From assembly GCF_003710985.1 (NCBI RefSeq), contig NZ_RHHT01000009.1, positions 1 to 59,191 of the forward strand: DNA of 59,191 bases, in the 5' to 3' direction. The position numbers and the translations under genes are program-made. Below are positions 1 through 8,846 of this stretch, piece after piece (within the stretch, counting starts at the first letter, position 1; every line of letters starts with the position of its first letter). Source of the DNA: Brevibacillus panacihumi (GTDB lineage: Bacteria > Bacillota > Bacilli > Brevibacillales > Brevibacillaceae). The notes beneath the pieces are model-generated. The model searched no databases and was not told the DNA's origin. It saw nothing but the letters and a program-made list of their open reading frames with translations.

Positions 1-191
1 TTCTTACTTGCCAAAAACACAGGATCTCTATCCGTTTCATGATTCCAAATTTCTACCAATGCACCCTCTTCAACTGCTCCACTAGACACTTTTATATAGT
101 CCATCATTCCCCCTAGACCATGTACTGTAATTTTAGAGGGATCTGGGTCTGCTGGAGGTGTTATGTCATTGATTGGTTGGCTATTCTCGTC
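1..191 (-). pseudogene. Fragment of an unidentified (probably exported) protein, cut by the intron junction and by the window edge
   Basis: On the minus strand the frame is open from 191 to the window edge (about 63 codons). It reads DENSQPINDITPPADPDPSK and then ITVHGLGGMMDYIKVSSG, followed by an acidic/hydrophobic stretch ending in FLASK. The Pro/Asp-rich linker followed by a beta-type segment resembles a domain junction in exported cell-surface proteins, but I do not recognise the family. A TAA stop lies immediately upstream (192-194), inside the adjacent group II intron end, and no start codon with a proper ribosome binding site is visible, so this is a 3-prime part of a gene whose 5-prime part is missing here. 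The gene continues leftward outside the window. What is seen is the open frame and the junction; a rearrangement is inferred. Confidence 0.5.
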
Positions 192-861
192 TTATACCTC
201 TCTATCCCGGTATTTATAACGAGCCTACACCGTGCGGGCGACTTTCATCGCACACGGCGTCCCATCAGTGAATAGGTGGAATCAAATCCAAATAGGACAG
301 CATGATTCATTTCATGCAGCTCTACCTGGTCGTTCTTCCCTCGAAGGGATGAAACCCTTCTTTTCCACTGACTGGGTTCCTTCGCTCCGGCCAGTTTTCC
401 CCTCCCTGCCTGTGTTACCACTACAGGTTCAAACGGCAAGCCATCATCACTACTACGAACCCGCCGCCATCTTACCGGTCTCACTGGTGCTACCCCACCT
501 CTTCCGGCAAGACTTCAAACGTTCCGCCTGGTCTATCCCTTGTTTTGCTGACCTTAGATCTCCACTATACAATACGTGAAAAACAGGTTTAACAGCCTGA
601 ATTGTTCCTGTTTCGGCTATGCAATCTCAAGCACATCGACTGTTACCAAACCCCTAGCGCTTTACCTGGAAACAGCTAACTCGTATTGGGTCAACATGGA
701 TTCGTCGCCTGACCATAGCCAGCTTTTAAGGAGCCCCGCCTTGCTTCATGCAAGTACGACTTCACCTGACTTCACTGGAATCATCGGGTTAGATTGATTT
801 CTGTGCAGGAGGATCAGGCACGTGAGATATAGGCTGTTCTCACGGATTGGAGTTGCGCCAA
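190..861 (-). mobile_element. ORF-less group II intron, class IIC-like
   Basis: Read on the minus strand, positions 261-228 form a 34-nt hairpin with the layout of group II intron domain V (GACGCCGTG, then an inner stem with ATGAAAG, closing with CACGGTG). It carries a CGC triad, the form known for class IIC introns. A short domain-VI-like stem follows (ATACC...GGTAT, about 214-195), and the 3-prime end falls near 190. About 670 nt upstream, a leader region begins some 25 nt beyond the S-layer terminator hairpin at 884-926, which is the known insertion habit of IIC introns. There is no reverse transcriptase/maturase frame, so the element is ORF-deleted or served in trans. The 5-prime boundary (near 852-861) is approximate, since I do not see a clean GTGCG start. 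Confidence 0.65.
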
Positions 862-883
862 TCAATTTGACAAGGCAGTTAGA

Positions 884-926
884 GAAAAGCCCTCATAGAT
901 GAAGACTGTTGTCTACATCATGAGGG
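884..926 (-). terminator. Rho-independent terminator of the OWP-like gene
   Basis: On the minus strand CCCTCAT at 926-920 pairs with ATGAGGG at 896-890, extended by an inner stem with one mismatch, and is followed by TTTTCTC. It lies about 58 nt past the stop codon of the OWP-like gene and directly precedes the group II intron. Confidence 0.8.
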
Positions 927-983
927 ACTTTTCACCACTTCTTTCACTCAGATGAGTTTATGAAGTAACGTTTCGTGATTTTA

Positions 984-3545
984 TTAAAGGGCAGCAATTG
1001 CATCCTTTACAGCTTTGAGAGCTGTAGTGTCAATATCAAACGTATTTCCTTCACCTGCTGTTGCACCCTTAGCTTTAGCAGCGTCAACCTTTGCTTCTGC
1101 AGCGGCAACAGCAGCTTCAGCATCAGCTTTTTCTACTTCCCCTGCAGATTCATCTGCACCTTCTTTTATTTTTGAAGGTTCAGGAAGATCAGCGATTGCT
1201 TCATTTGCCGCTTCGATAGCAGCTGCTTTTTCCGCTTCTGCAGCTGCATCATCAAACCCTGTTAGCGTAACATTCAAGAGGTCTGTAAATAGGACTGTTT
1301 CAGGAGCAAATTTATCTCCATCTCCATCCATATCTACAGTTACGGAAGAAATGGAAAGACTTACATCTCCATCAGCTTTTAATGTAGCCGCAGAAGCTTT
1401 TACTCCAGTTAAAACTTTTGTGTTATCAGACAGGAATTCAAAATCTTTAATTACAGCTTTAGTAGAGTCTGCCCCTGTAAAGGTAACATTAAATACTTTT
1501 GCTGCATTTACAGCTTCAAGAAGATTTTGACCATCAGCAGCTTTAATTTCGAGTTTATTTTTTGTCAGCTCAACTTTAGGTGCTTCAGTTGTGTCTGTTA
1601 CTGTAAAAGTTTTTGTCAATACTGGGTAAGCTTTTGAAGCATCTGGTCCAACATTTACCGAAAGAGTATATGTTTTACCTGCTGCGTATAGAGCATCCCC
1701 ATCATCGTTTACAGCTTTTGAGTCGACAATAACCTTGCCATCGGCCACACCTTCACCTTTTTCTACAACTTTACCAGCTGCATCTTTTACAGTGAAGTTA
1801 ATGTCTTCTGTGATTTGCTGTGCTTTACCACCGTTTGCATCAACGCCATAAACAACAACTGTCATTTTCTCAGGGAGTTTTTTAGAGTCTGTTGCGTCTC
1901 CGTTTTTATCCAGCTGTTCTTTAAATCCGTCAGCAGTAAAGTTCTCAACTGCACCAGCTTTTTCTACATGAACGGTCAGAGTTGCTTTAATTTGAGTGTC
2001 TTTTACAGCCAATTCAATAACAGCTGTTCCTTCTTTTCCTGCAACAGGAGTTACAGTGAAATTAATGCTGTTAACACCATTTACAGATTTAGTGTACACG
2101 TCTCCATTTTTAGTACCATCCAAAGTAACGAGGTCTTTACCAGATTTCACAGTTGCTGTTACATCACCAGTTACATTGATCGCGTCTTGGAATTGGTCTT
2201 TAAACTTGAGTGTTACAGCTTTTGAAGTTCCCAAAGAAGAAGAGACTGTTACTTCATTTGCTTCCAAAGAGATTTCCTTAAAGGTAGCTTCAGATCCTAC
2301 TGTAATTTCTACAGTTTTTGTGAAGTATACTTGATTGTCTTTTACTACACTAATTTTTACTGGAACAGTTCCAGCTTTCAATGCAGTCACTTGTCCGGAT
2401 GCTCTGTCTACCAATGCAATTGTTTTGTCAAGAGATTCATATTGAACAGTACTACCGGTCAAATCACTTGCTGCTTTAGCTTTACCAAATTGATCTTTGA
2501 ATTGCAGTTGGAAGGTAAGAGCTGTACCACCCTTTTTCACTAATGTGTTCTGTTTGTACTCTTTATCTGTCCAATCAGGAGCAGTCGTAGCAAGAGTCCA
2601 ATTGAGAACCTCTACTGCTTTACGGTTTTCACCTTTAACAGTGATTCTGTCGCTTTTTACAATGCTTCCGTCAGCTTTAGTATACTTCACGAATACAAAA
2701 GCAGTTGCTTTATCAGCTAAAGTAATGTTACCAGAATTAACATTAACAGAAGACTCAAATTCAACATCTGCTTTCACATCTTCAGTGATTTCGAGACCGT
2801 TTTCGTCAAATGCCTTGAAAGCAATTGCTGTTGCCTCACCAGCAGGTACAGTTTGAAGAGTCTCTACTTGAATGGATGCAACTTCACCTTTAACAAAATC
2901 AAAGTCTTTAGAAGCTGATTTTTCTCCAACTTTTACAGTTGCAGTATAGGTTCCCTTGGTGAGTGGCTCATAAAATTCTACAGTAGCGGATTTTTTATCT
3001 TCACTCAAAGTAACTGCTTTGATGTATTGCTTATCTGCTGTTACTTTGTTTACCACTGTAACATTCTCTTTTGCGATGGCTTCAACAGCATTAGCAAAGG
3101 AAACTTTTACACTGCTACTGTTAATAGCACTTACGCTTTCAACAACCAAGTCGCCAACAGGAGTTCCTGGCTCGAGGTCTTTATCAGTTGCAGGGTTATA
3201 AGGCTCTGCAGTTGGATCTTCAACGTTAGTGTAAACATTGCCGTTGAAAGTAGCTACAGTAGCTGGCTTCATGATAGCTGCGAGCTCTTCAGCAGTATTT
3301 GCATCCAGTGCTTCCACGAATGGAGCTGCATTTGCATCCGCATCTACAAATACTGTATCTCCGAGTTCACTGATGATAGCGTCCAAAGCGTCATCAAAAT
3401 GATCACCGAGGAACGCATCGATGCTGTAGTACTTGTCAACATCTCCACCTACATAGAAACCAGGTTGTGGTTTTGCCATAGCAGCGGAAGCCATGCTAGC
3501 TACTACTGCGGTCGAGAGAACAGAAAGGACCAGCTTTTTATTCAC
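984..3545 (-). CDS. Outer wall protein (OWP)-like S-layer protein
   Basis: A secreted protein of 853 residues with a Sec signal peptide (MNKKLVLSVLS..., cut after AMA near residue 24). The mature start resembles the Brevibacillus outer wall protein pattern (Lys/Pro, then FYVGGDVDKYYS). The body is a long series of Thr/Val/Lys-rich beta domains of Ig-like type with the S-layer motif LKVESV-like (here LVVESVSAIN), and it ends in an Ala/Glu-rich helical segment (residues ~770-853). No SLH domain is seen, which fits OWP, since MWP is the SLH-bearing wall layer. The GTG start is supported by GGAGGGG five bases upstream. It lies 193 bp behind mwp on the same strand, as in the cwp operon of B. brevis. 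It is shorter than the ~1000-residue OWP of B. brevis 47. Base use is AT-richer than the housekeeping genes, and codon choice is narrow, as expected for a very highly expressed gene. Confidence 0.8.
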   Translation of the reverse strand: MNKKLVLSVLSTAVVASMASAAMAKPQPGFYVGGDVDKYYSIDAFLGDHFDDALDAIISELGDTVFVDADANAAPFVEALDANTAEELAAIMKPATVATFNGNVYTNVEDPTAEPYNPATDKDLEPGTPVGDLVVESVSAINSSSVKVSFANAVEAIAKENVTVVNKVTADKQYIKAVTLSEDKKSATVEFYEPLTKGTYTATVKVGEKSASKDFDFVKGEVASIQVETLQTVPAGEATAIAFKAFDENGLEITEDVKADVEFESSVNVNSGNITLADKATAFVFVKYTKADGSIVKSDRITVKGENRKAVEVLNWTLATTAPDWTDKEYKQNTLVKKGGTALTFQLQFKDQFGKAKAASDLTGSTVQYESLDKTIALVDRASGQVTALKAGTVPVKISVVKDNQVYFTKTVEITVGSEATFKEISLEANEVTVSSSLGTSKAVTLKFKDQFQDAINVTGDVTATVKSGKDLVTLDGTKNGDVYTKSVNGVNSINFTVTPVAGKEGTAVIELAVKDTQIKATLTVHVEKAGAVENFTADGFKEQLDKNGDATDSKKLPEKMTVVVYGVDANGGKAQQITEDINFTVKDAAGKVVEKGEGVADGKVIVDSKAVNDDGDALYAAGKTYTLSVNVGPDASKAYPVLTKTFTVTDTTEAPKVELTKNKLEIKAADGQNLLEAVNAAKVFNVTFTGADSTKAVIKDFEFLSDNTKVLTGVKASAATLKADGDVSLSISSVTVDMDGDGDKFAPETVLFTDLLNVTLTGFDDAAAEAEKAAAIEAANEAIADLPEPSKIKEGADESAGEVEKADAEAAVAAAEAKVDAAKAKGATAGEGNTFDIDTTALKAVKDAIAAL

Positions 3546-3672
3546 GTACTACCCCTCCAGATTGAAAAATAGGAATTTTTTTTATGAGAAACACTCATGA
3601 TGTATGTACTTTAGGTGAGTGTGTTCCTCCGTACTGTATCTTGTTTCTAAGAAAGTGCTCGATTGAATGAGA

Positions 3673-3693
3673 GCAGAGGGGTAAACCCTCTGC
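3673..3693 (-). promoter_or_regulatory. Intergenic hairpin between mwp and the OWP-like gene
   Basis: GCAGAGGG and CCCTCTGC pair perfectly around a 5-nt loop. On the minus strand the hairpin is not followed by a U-run, so it is more likely a processing or stability element, or a leaky attenuator, than a full terminator. It sits 45 nt after the mwp stop and 128 nt before the OWP-like start. Confidence 0.5.
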
Positions 3694-3738
3694 CCCTTAT
3701 CAATCGTAACAATTCTCTAATATCCAGTTGATAGGAAA

Positions 3739-6700
3739 TTAGTCTTCGAGTTTAATCGTTACTTCGTACTCTTTAGACTCTTTACCTACAGTTACTGTGA
3801 TAACAGCTTCAGTTACATCAGCTTTACCCAAGATGCCTTCTACAGTGAATTTACCTTTGTCATCTGCAGTAACAGTTTTGGATTGTTTACCAATTGTAAC
3901 TTCTACTTCTGCACCTTTAACTGCAGTACCAGTTACGGAGAACTCTTTCATCAGACCGCCCAGTTTATCAACACCGGACCATGCCAAGGATTCAACATCC
4001 AATTCTGGTTCTACTGGATCTGGTCCTGGATTTCCACCGTTACCATCTTTGTCATATTTAGCTTGAGCCAAGAAGTCTTCAGTATCGAAATCTTCTTTCT
4101 CAACTTGTTTCTTGCTGTTGATGAAGAGTACATAGTCGTAACGGGTTTTAACGTCTTCTGTGCTGAACAGAACGATGTAGTCGCCCTCTTCTACTTTGTC
4201 ACCTGGTTCGATGTCATAAGCATTGAAGTAAACAGTGTTGGAGCGGACAGTATAGGTTCTTTCACCAAGCTTCTTGCCATCTTCGTCTCTTGCTACATAA
4301 GTGATTTTGTTGCCATCGATTTTGGTTGCGATAGCAGTGCTGATGTCGTAGATTTCAGCATCGCTGTAATCATCTTCATCCAGCAATTTCAGGGACTCGA
4401 TGTCGTCAGCAGCGTCAACTACTTCAACAACTTCGTCAACAACTACTTCATCGCTGCCGTTCAGGCTGAATGCGATAAAGTCACCGGATTTGATGCCTTT
4501 GTCAGTCAGTTCGCTGGATTTGTCATCGAGGGTGTATTCAACTTCTTTAACCTCTTTGTCAACAGCAGTTACCACTTTCATGGTGTATTTGCCACTTTCA
4601 CGGCCATACTCCACGATTTGACCATATTTCATATCGCTGCTAGCAGATTTACCTTCAATTACGAAGATAGCGTCTACTTCCAGTTCGTCTTCGTTCAGAG
4701 TGTACAGAACGGAAGTGTTTTTCTGGTCAGCGATTTTGCTGAATTTCGCAATACCTGGTTTTTTCAGGGTTTTGCGGTTTTTACCTTCAATTTCGCTAGT
4801 CAGGTCGAAGATTGCAGTATCGCTGGTAACTTCGTAACCTTTACCATTGTGTCTCAGCATATCTTCGTCTTCGTCAGCAGCATCCAACCAAGCTGTTCCA
4901 GAGGACTTATACAGTTTGGTAGGCAGAACTTTTACTTTGTCAGCTTCACCTTTAGCATCCAAGGTTACTTCCAACAGAAGTGGGTTTTCTTTATCTGGTG
5001 TGAAGTCAGCTTGAACATCATCTTCTGGGTATTGTTTGCCATCAGTACCTTTGATGTCTTTTGGATCGATGGTGATGTCAATTTTCTTACCAGTTTCGGA
5101 AACTACTTGGAAGTTGAAGTCTCCACCGCTGTACAGAGCTTGTTTTGTAACAGTTGCTTTGAAGCGACGATCTGTGATGGCATCAGCAGTTTCGATGTGA
5201 CGAATACGGCCGGATGCATCCAGGTACAGTTTTACTTCTTCGCCATCAAGATCTTTGATGGTGTCTTGGTTTTTCTCAGTGATATCTTCGATGTCTTTGT
5301 TTCCGTTGTCAGAGTAAGTGGAGTGGCCCAGACGGAAACGGTATGTTTTGCCGTCAACTACCAGACGGTTGTCAGTAGCACTCTTCATAGTGATTTTGCT
5401 TACTTTACCCTCTACAACGTTGCGAGTAGCGAACACGAGCAATTTGTCTTCGTCGCCGTTTGCATAGTAGACGTTGTATACGTCGTTAGCTTGCAACTCA
5501 GACAGCTTAGCTGGTTTGTTGTTCAGGAATACGAGGAAATCTTCGCCTTCTTCCAGGTCTTCCAGATCGCCGAATGTTTTGTCATCCAGGTTGTAAATTT
5601 TCTTCTTGTCTGCATCGATTTTCTCGATCATTTTGGATCCGTATTTTACTTCTTTTACGGATTTGTTCATGGATTGGTCATCAATTACATGGATGTAACT
5701 GATTTCGTTTTTGTTGTTCAAGACAAGTTTAGCGGAGAAAGCGAAGCCTTTGTTGTCGCTAATGATGTCTTGCAACGCATCCAGAGCATCGTAAGGGTGG
5801 AAGTTGTAAGTAACTTTTACATCTTCACTGAATTTGTATGTTTTGCCGGAGCCATCCAGTTCCAATTTCAGCTTCTTGATGTCGCTGTCTTTGGACAGTT
5901 TGCTTCCGTCGTCTTTCATGGCAGTTCCGTCGAGGTAGAATTCGCCAAGGCGATCCATGATGACATCTTCATCTGCGGAACCTTCCATCCAAACGATTGT
6001 GCTTGGAGCATCATCTTTGATCCAAACTTGTACGTGTTGGCCATCGAACTCGTTAGGGTTGATGCCGTCAGCTACTTTGTAAGTAGTGTTGCTTCCCAGA
6101 CCAGCTGCTTTACCGGAAAGTTGAACTTCGTTGGCTTTCAGAGTGCCCAGACCAACTACAGGAACGTTGGATACGAATGGCAGATCTTCGCCATCCAGTT
6201 TCTCATCGTTCACCCAGTCCATATCGCGAACGGTTACTTTCAGGTATTTAGTCAGAAGAGTTTCTTTGGAGTATTCGAAACGGATGTCAGTACCGAATTC
6301 GATTTGATCCAACAGTTTTACGCGGAGTGCGTTGTCCAGCATTTTGAAAACTTCGCCACGAGTTGCGGCATTGTTTGGAGCTGCGATGTTTTTCGCAATG
6401 TTCAGCTCGGAAGCTTTTGCGATGAAGTTGTTTGGCCAGAAGTCGCCTCTAACCGCTGGCTCATAACCCAGAGCGCGAACGATCATAGTAACTGCTTCTG
6501 CATAAGTAACTTGGTTTTGCGGTTTGAAGGATTTGTCTGGGAAACCTTTAACGATGTCTTGACCAGACGCTACGTTTACGAAACCGGAGAACCAGTCAGT
6601 AGTGCGAACGTCAGTGAAAGTGGATTGGAATTGAGCCAGTTTCGCACCTTGCTCCAGTCCGCGAGCGCGAACGATCAGAGTAGCGAACTCAGCACGAGTG

Positions 6701-6981
6701 ATGGTTTTGTCTACGCCGTAATCGCCGTTTCCATAACCAGCAACCAGTCCAAGTGCTTCCAAACGTTTTACCGTTTTTTCCATGTTAGCATCCATTGCTG
6801 GAGCTTGAGTTGCTTCTTCAGCGAAAGCCATAGGAGCAACTGTAAGTGCTAGAGCACTAGCCAGTACACTGTTAACAACCTTTTTCATAACCTTGTGTTC
6901 TCCTCCTCTAGTATAAACAAATTGTTCTTGGGGAATATTCGTTGTTAATCTATCTTTCTTTTTAAAGCCCGAATCCTGCAA
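3739..6981 (-). CDS. mwp: Middle wall protein (MWP), SLH-domain S-layer protein
   Basis: Major wall protein with two in-frame starts. The outer one is TTG at 6981, preceded by AAGGAGGTGA (about 6993-7000). The inner one is ATG at 6888, preceded by GAGGAGGAG (about 6899-6908) and opening the classical signal peptide MKKVVNSVLAS...PMAFA (23 residues); it gives a 1049-residue precursor. Three SLH domains follow (about residues 35-205 from the inner start, with motifs ITRAEFATLIVRARG, FTDV..., and VTYAEAVTMIVRALG), which bind the secondary wall polymer. A long acidic beta-rich region comes next, then a Gly/Pro linker and a C-terminal Ig-like domain (last ~85 residues). The dual start, signal peptide and SLH order match the mwp gene of B. 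brevis 47. It heads the cwp operon with the OWP-like gene. It is probably driven by the tandem promoters at 7038-7282. Function: self-assembling S-layer lattice anchored to peptidoglycan-linked polymer. Confidence 0.95.
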   Translation of the reverse strand: MQDSGFKKKDRLTTNIPQEQFVYTRGGEHKVMKKVVNSVLASALALTVAPMAFAEEATQAPAMDANMEKTVKRLEALGLVAGYGNGDYGVDKTITRAEFATLIVRARGLEQGAKLAQFQSTFTDVRTTDWFSGFVNVASGQDIVKGFPDKSFKPQNQVTYAEAVTMIVRALGYEPAVRGDFWPNNFIAKASELNIAKNIAAPNNAATRGEVFKMLDNALRVKLLDQIEFGTDIRFEYSKETLLTKYLKVTVRDMDWVNDEKLDGEDLPFVSNVPVVGLGTLKANEVQLSGKAAGLGSNTTYKVADGINPNEFDGQHVQVWIKDDAPSTIVWMEGSADEDVIMDRLGEFYLDGTAMKDDGSKLSKDSDIKKLKLELDGSGKTYKFSEDVKVTYNFHPYDALDALQDIISDNKGFAFSAKLVLNNKNEISYIHVIDDQSMNKSVKEVKYGSKMIEKIDADKKKIYNLDDKTFGDLEDLEEGEDFLVFLNNKPAKLSELQANDVYNVYYANGDEDKLLVFATRNVVEGKVSKITMKSATDNRLVVDGKTYRFRLGHSTYSDNGNKDIEDITEKNQDTIKDLDGEEVKLYLDASGRIRHIETADAITDRRFKATVTKQALYSGGDFNFQVVSETGKKIDITIDPKDIKGTDGKQYPEDDVQADFTPDKENPLLLEVTLDAKGEADKVKVLPTKLYKSSGTAWLDAADEDEDMLRHNGKGYEVTSDTAIFDLTSEIEGKNRKTLKKPGIAKFSKIADQKNTSVLYTLNEDELEVDAIFVIEGKSASSDMKYGQIVEYGRESGKYTMKVVTAVDKEVKEVEYTLDDKSSELTDKGIKSGDFIAFSLNGSDEVVVDEVVEVVDAADDIESLKLLDEDDYSDAEIYDISTAIATKIDGNKITYVARDEDGKKLGERTYTVRSNTVYFNAYDIEPGDKVEEGDYIVLFSTEDVKTRYDYVLFINSKKQVEKEDFDTEDFLAQAKYDKDGNGGNPGPDPVEPELDVESLAWSGVDKLGGLMKEFSVTGTAVKGAEVEVTIGKQSKTVTADDKGKFTVEGILGKADVTEAVITVTVGKESKEYEVTIKLED

Positions 6982-7037
6982 GCGCGTGTCACCTCCTTCC
7001 GCAGGACAGCATCGCTTTTTCCGTGTTAAAATTCTCT

Positions 7038-7282
7038 AGTATATACAGTATTGTGTAAAATGCAACAATCACTAGTGTAACACAGTAGCTAGAATTCGTG
7101 AATCTTTTTTACACAATTCCCCGTGTTTCGTGTGACATCCTATTAAACGCCTCAGCTCAGCAAAAGTTGCGGCGCCTTTGAAAAAAAGTTTAAAACTTTT
7201 TTGGTGGTCGTATTCACTTGGATTATGTACGAGTGACATCCGCCACAAATCGTATTATAGGTTACGTGCGGCAGTCTGTCAC
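7038..7282 (-). promoter_or_regulatory. Tandem promoters of the cell wall protein (mwp) operon
   Basis: Three sigma-A-type promoters can be read on the minus strand. Distal: GTGACA (7282-7277), 17 bp, TATAAT (7259-7254). Middle: TTCACG (7102-7097), 17 bp, TACACT (7079-7074). Proximal: TTGCAT (7065-7060), 16 bp, TATACT (7043-7038). An AT-rich perfect palindrome (AAAAAAGTTT / AAACTTTTTT, around 7184-7204) lies between the distal and middle promoters and might end tolC-like transcripts. The proximal sequence closely matches the promoter region used by the known B. brevis mwp gene. This 347-bp interval otherwise holds no gene. Confidence 0.8.
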
Positions 7283-7328
7283 TCCTCAACCTTTTTCCAA
7301 TTGTGATCAAATTTTTGTAGGGATTCCC

Positions 7329-8618
7329 TTAGTTGCCCAAAGCTGTCTGGAAGTTGACTACCGCCAGATTGTAAGTACGGATTGCGCGTTGGTATTGGTT
7401 CTCGCGATCGGACAGCTCTTCTTCTGCCTGAATCACTTCCAGGGTCGTCGCAAGCCCGTTTTCAAAGCGCAGGTTGGTCAGGCGGTAGCTTTCCGCTGCC
7501 GCTTCCTGGGCCTTCTTCTGGAATTCGATAGCCTGGTACGCAGCTTTCAGGTTGTAGTAGGCCTGGGCTACTTCCTTGGAGATCTCGCGCTCTTTTTGTT
7601 CAATCGCCAGCTTCGCCGTTTCTACATTATTTTTGGCAATACGGCCTTGATAAGTAGCCATAACGGAGTATTTCTCAATAAGCTCCACGTTCAGTTCTGC
7701 CAGTTTCAGCTCTTCTTTTACCTGTGTCATCTCCACGCGTTTTTGCAATGCCTCGGCTTCTGCCTGTTGCAGTGTTTGCGTAACCGGAGCAGTTTGTTTG
7801 TGGGAGACGATGATGTTCCACTTTTTGTCCAGATCCACGCCGAGGAAATCATTCAAATCCATGCGCTCGATCTCAAGATTGTTCTGTGCCGTCGTCAAGG
7901 CAGCCTGTGCACCGGCCAAGCCCATCTCCGCCTGGAGTACATCCGTTTTCGCCTTGGTTCCAACTTCAAAAGCCGCTTTCGCTACCTTCAATTGAGCCTC
8001 GGCACGAGCCAGGCTTTGCTTTTTCAGGTTGTAGTCGTCTTGTGCATAGAGCAAATCATAGTAGGCTTGTTGTGCGCCCAGCTTGATTTTGCTCTCTGTG
8101 GCCTTCAGGTTCAATGCATTGAGCTTGCGGTTCATCTCAATGGTTGCATTGTTTACGTATTTCGCTTTGGCTGCATCCAGAGTACCAATCATTTCATCCG
8201 GCATTTGGGCTGGTGTTTTGTATGCCAGCATGGAGTTAAGATCTGCATTTTTTACGTTCAGACGCGCTGACTCCAGCTGGGCATTGCTTTCAAGCGCTTG
8301 TTCAATCGCTTTTTCCAGCGTCAGATTCTCCAACCCAACAGTCGCTGCTGGTTTGGTCGTAGTGTTGGTTTGTTCTGCAGTAGTTGTTGCCTTGCTTTCG
8401 GCCGTAACTTCCTTCGCTGCAGCTTTTGGCTCTTCTGCATTAGCAGGTTTGGCCGTATCGGCTGATTGCTCGGCTTGTGTCGATGTCTCAGTCGCTTTGG
8501 CGCCGTCTGTGCCCGTATTCGCGTAGGCGGTCAAGGAACCGACACCGAGTACAGTAGTCAAGACTGCTGCCATACTGATCTTCTGCCACTTCTTAGACGA
8601 GTATGGAAAGTTCATCAT
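7329..8618 (-). CDS. TolC-family (outer membrane efflux protein-like) exported coiled-coil protein
   Basis: A 429-residue protein with a signal peptide (SMAAVLTTVLGVGSLTAYA). A Thr/Ala/Glu/Lys-rich linker runs to about residue 90, followed by two tandem TolC-type helical repeats. Repeat 1 opens with LTLEKAIEQALESNAQLESA and contains AQQAYYDLLYAQDDY. Repeat 2 contains AKLAIEQKEREISKEVAQAY and ends with RFENGLATTLEVIQAEEEL, the typical second OEP-repeat signature. Start chosen at ATG 8618 because AAGGAG (8630-8625) is 5-7 bases upstream; the upstream GTG at 8624 touches that site. In diderms TolC forms the outer membrane tunnel. Here there is no outer membrane, so an extracytoplasmic or wall-associated role near the S-layer is inferred. 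It is encoded directly upstream of mwp on the same strand. Confidence 0.8.
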   Translation of the reverse strand: MMNFPYSSKKWQKISMAAVLTTVLGVGSLTAYANTGTDGAKATETSTQAEQSADTAKPANAEEPKAAAKEVTAESKATTTAEQTNTTTKPAATVGLENLTLEKAIEQALESNAQLESARLNVKNADLNSMLAYKTPAQMPDEMIGTLDAAKAKYVNNATIEMNRKLNALNLKATESKIKLGAQQAYYDLLYAQDDYNLKKQSLARAEAQLKVAKAAFEVGTKAKTDVLQAEMGLAGAQAALTTAQNNLEIERMDLNDFLGVDLDKKWNIIVSHKQTAPVTQTLQQAEAEALQKRVEMTQVKEELKLAELNVELIEKYSVMATYQGRIAKNNVETAKLAIEQKEREISKEVAQAYYNLKAAYQAIEFQKKAQEAAAESYRLTNLRFENGLATTLEVIQAEEELSDRENQYQRAIRTYNLAVVNFQTALGN

Positions 8619-8846
8619 GTACACTCCTTCTGATCAAAATATTACAGTTTGTCCCACGAACAATATAACACAAGAAAATGTTTCGTACACGAAAAATGAA
8701 TCCATTGCCACTATTTGCACATGGGCCCTTTTTCTTTCATTTTCGCATACTCTCCTTCGTAATACTAATACGATTTTGTGTCAAAAACATTTCAGGAATC
8801 GCGAACTTTCTTTTTGCATGCTATCCTTTTCTAGAGGTGAAAGAAG

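Noticed and set aside
232..797. Short frames on both strands inside the intron
   Set aside because: They coincide with structured intron RNA, including domain V, and show no reverse transcriptase or other protein motif.
3883..6852. Plus-strand open frame of 989 codons opposite mwp
   Set aside because: It is Phe/Val/Ser-rich, lacks any family motif or ribosome site, and is explained by the biased codon use of mwp on the other strand.
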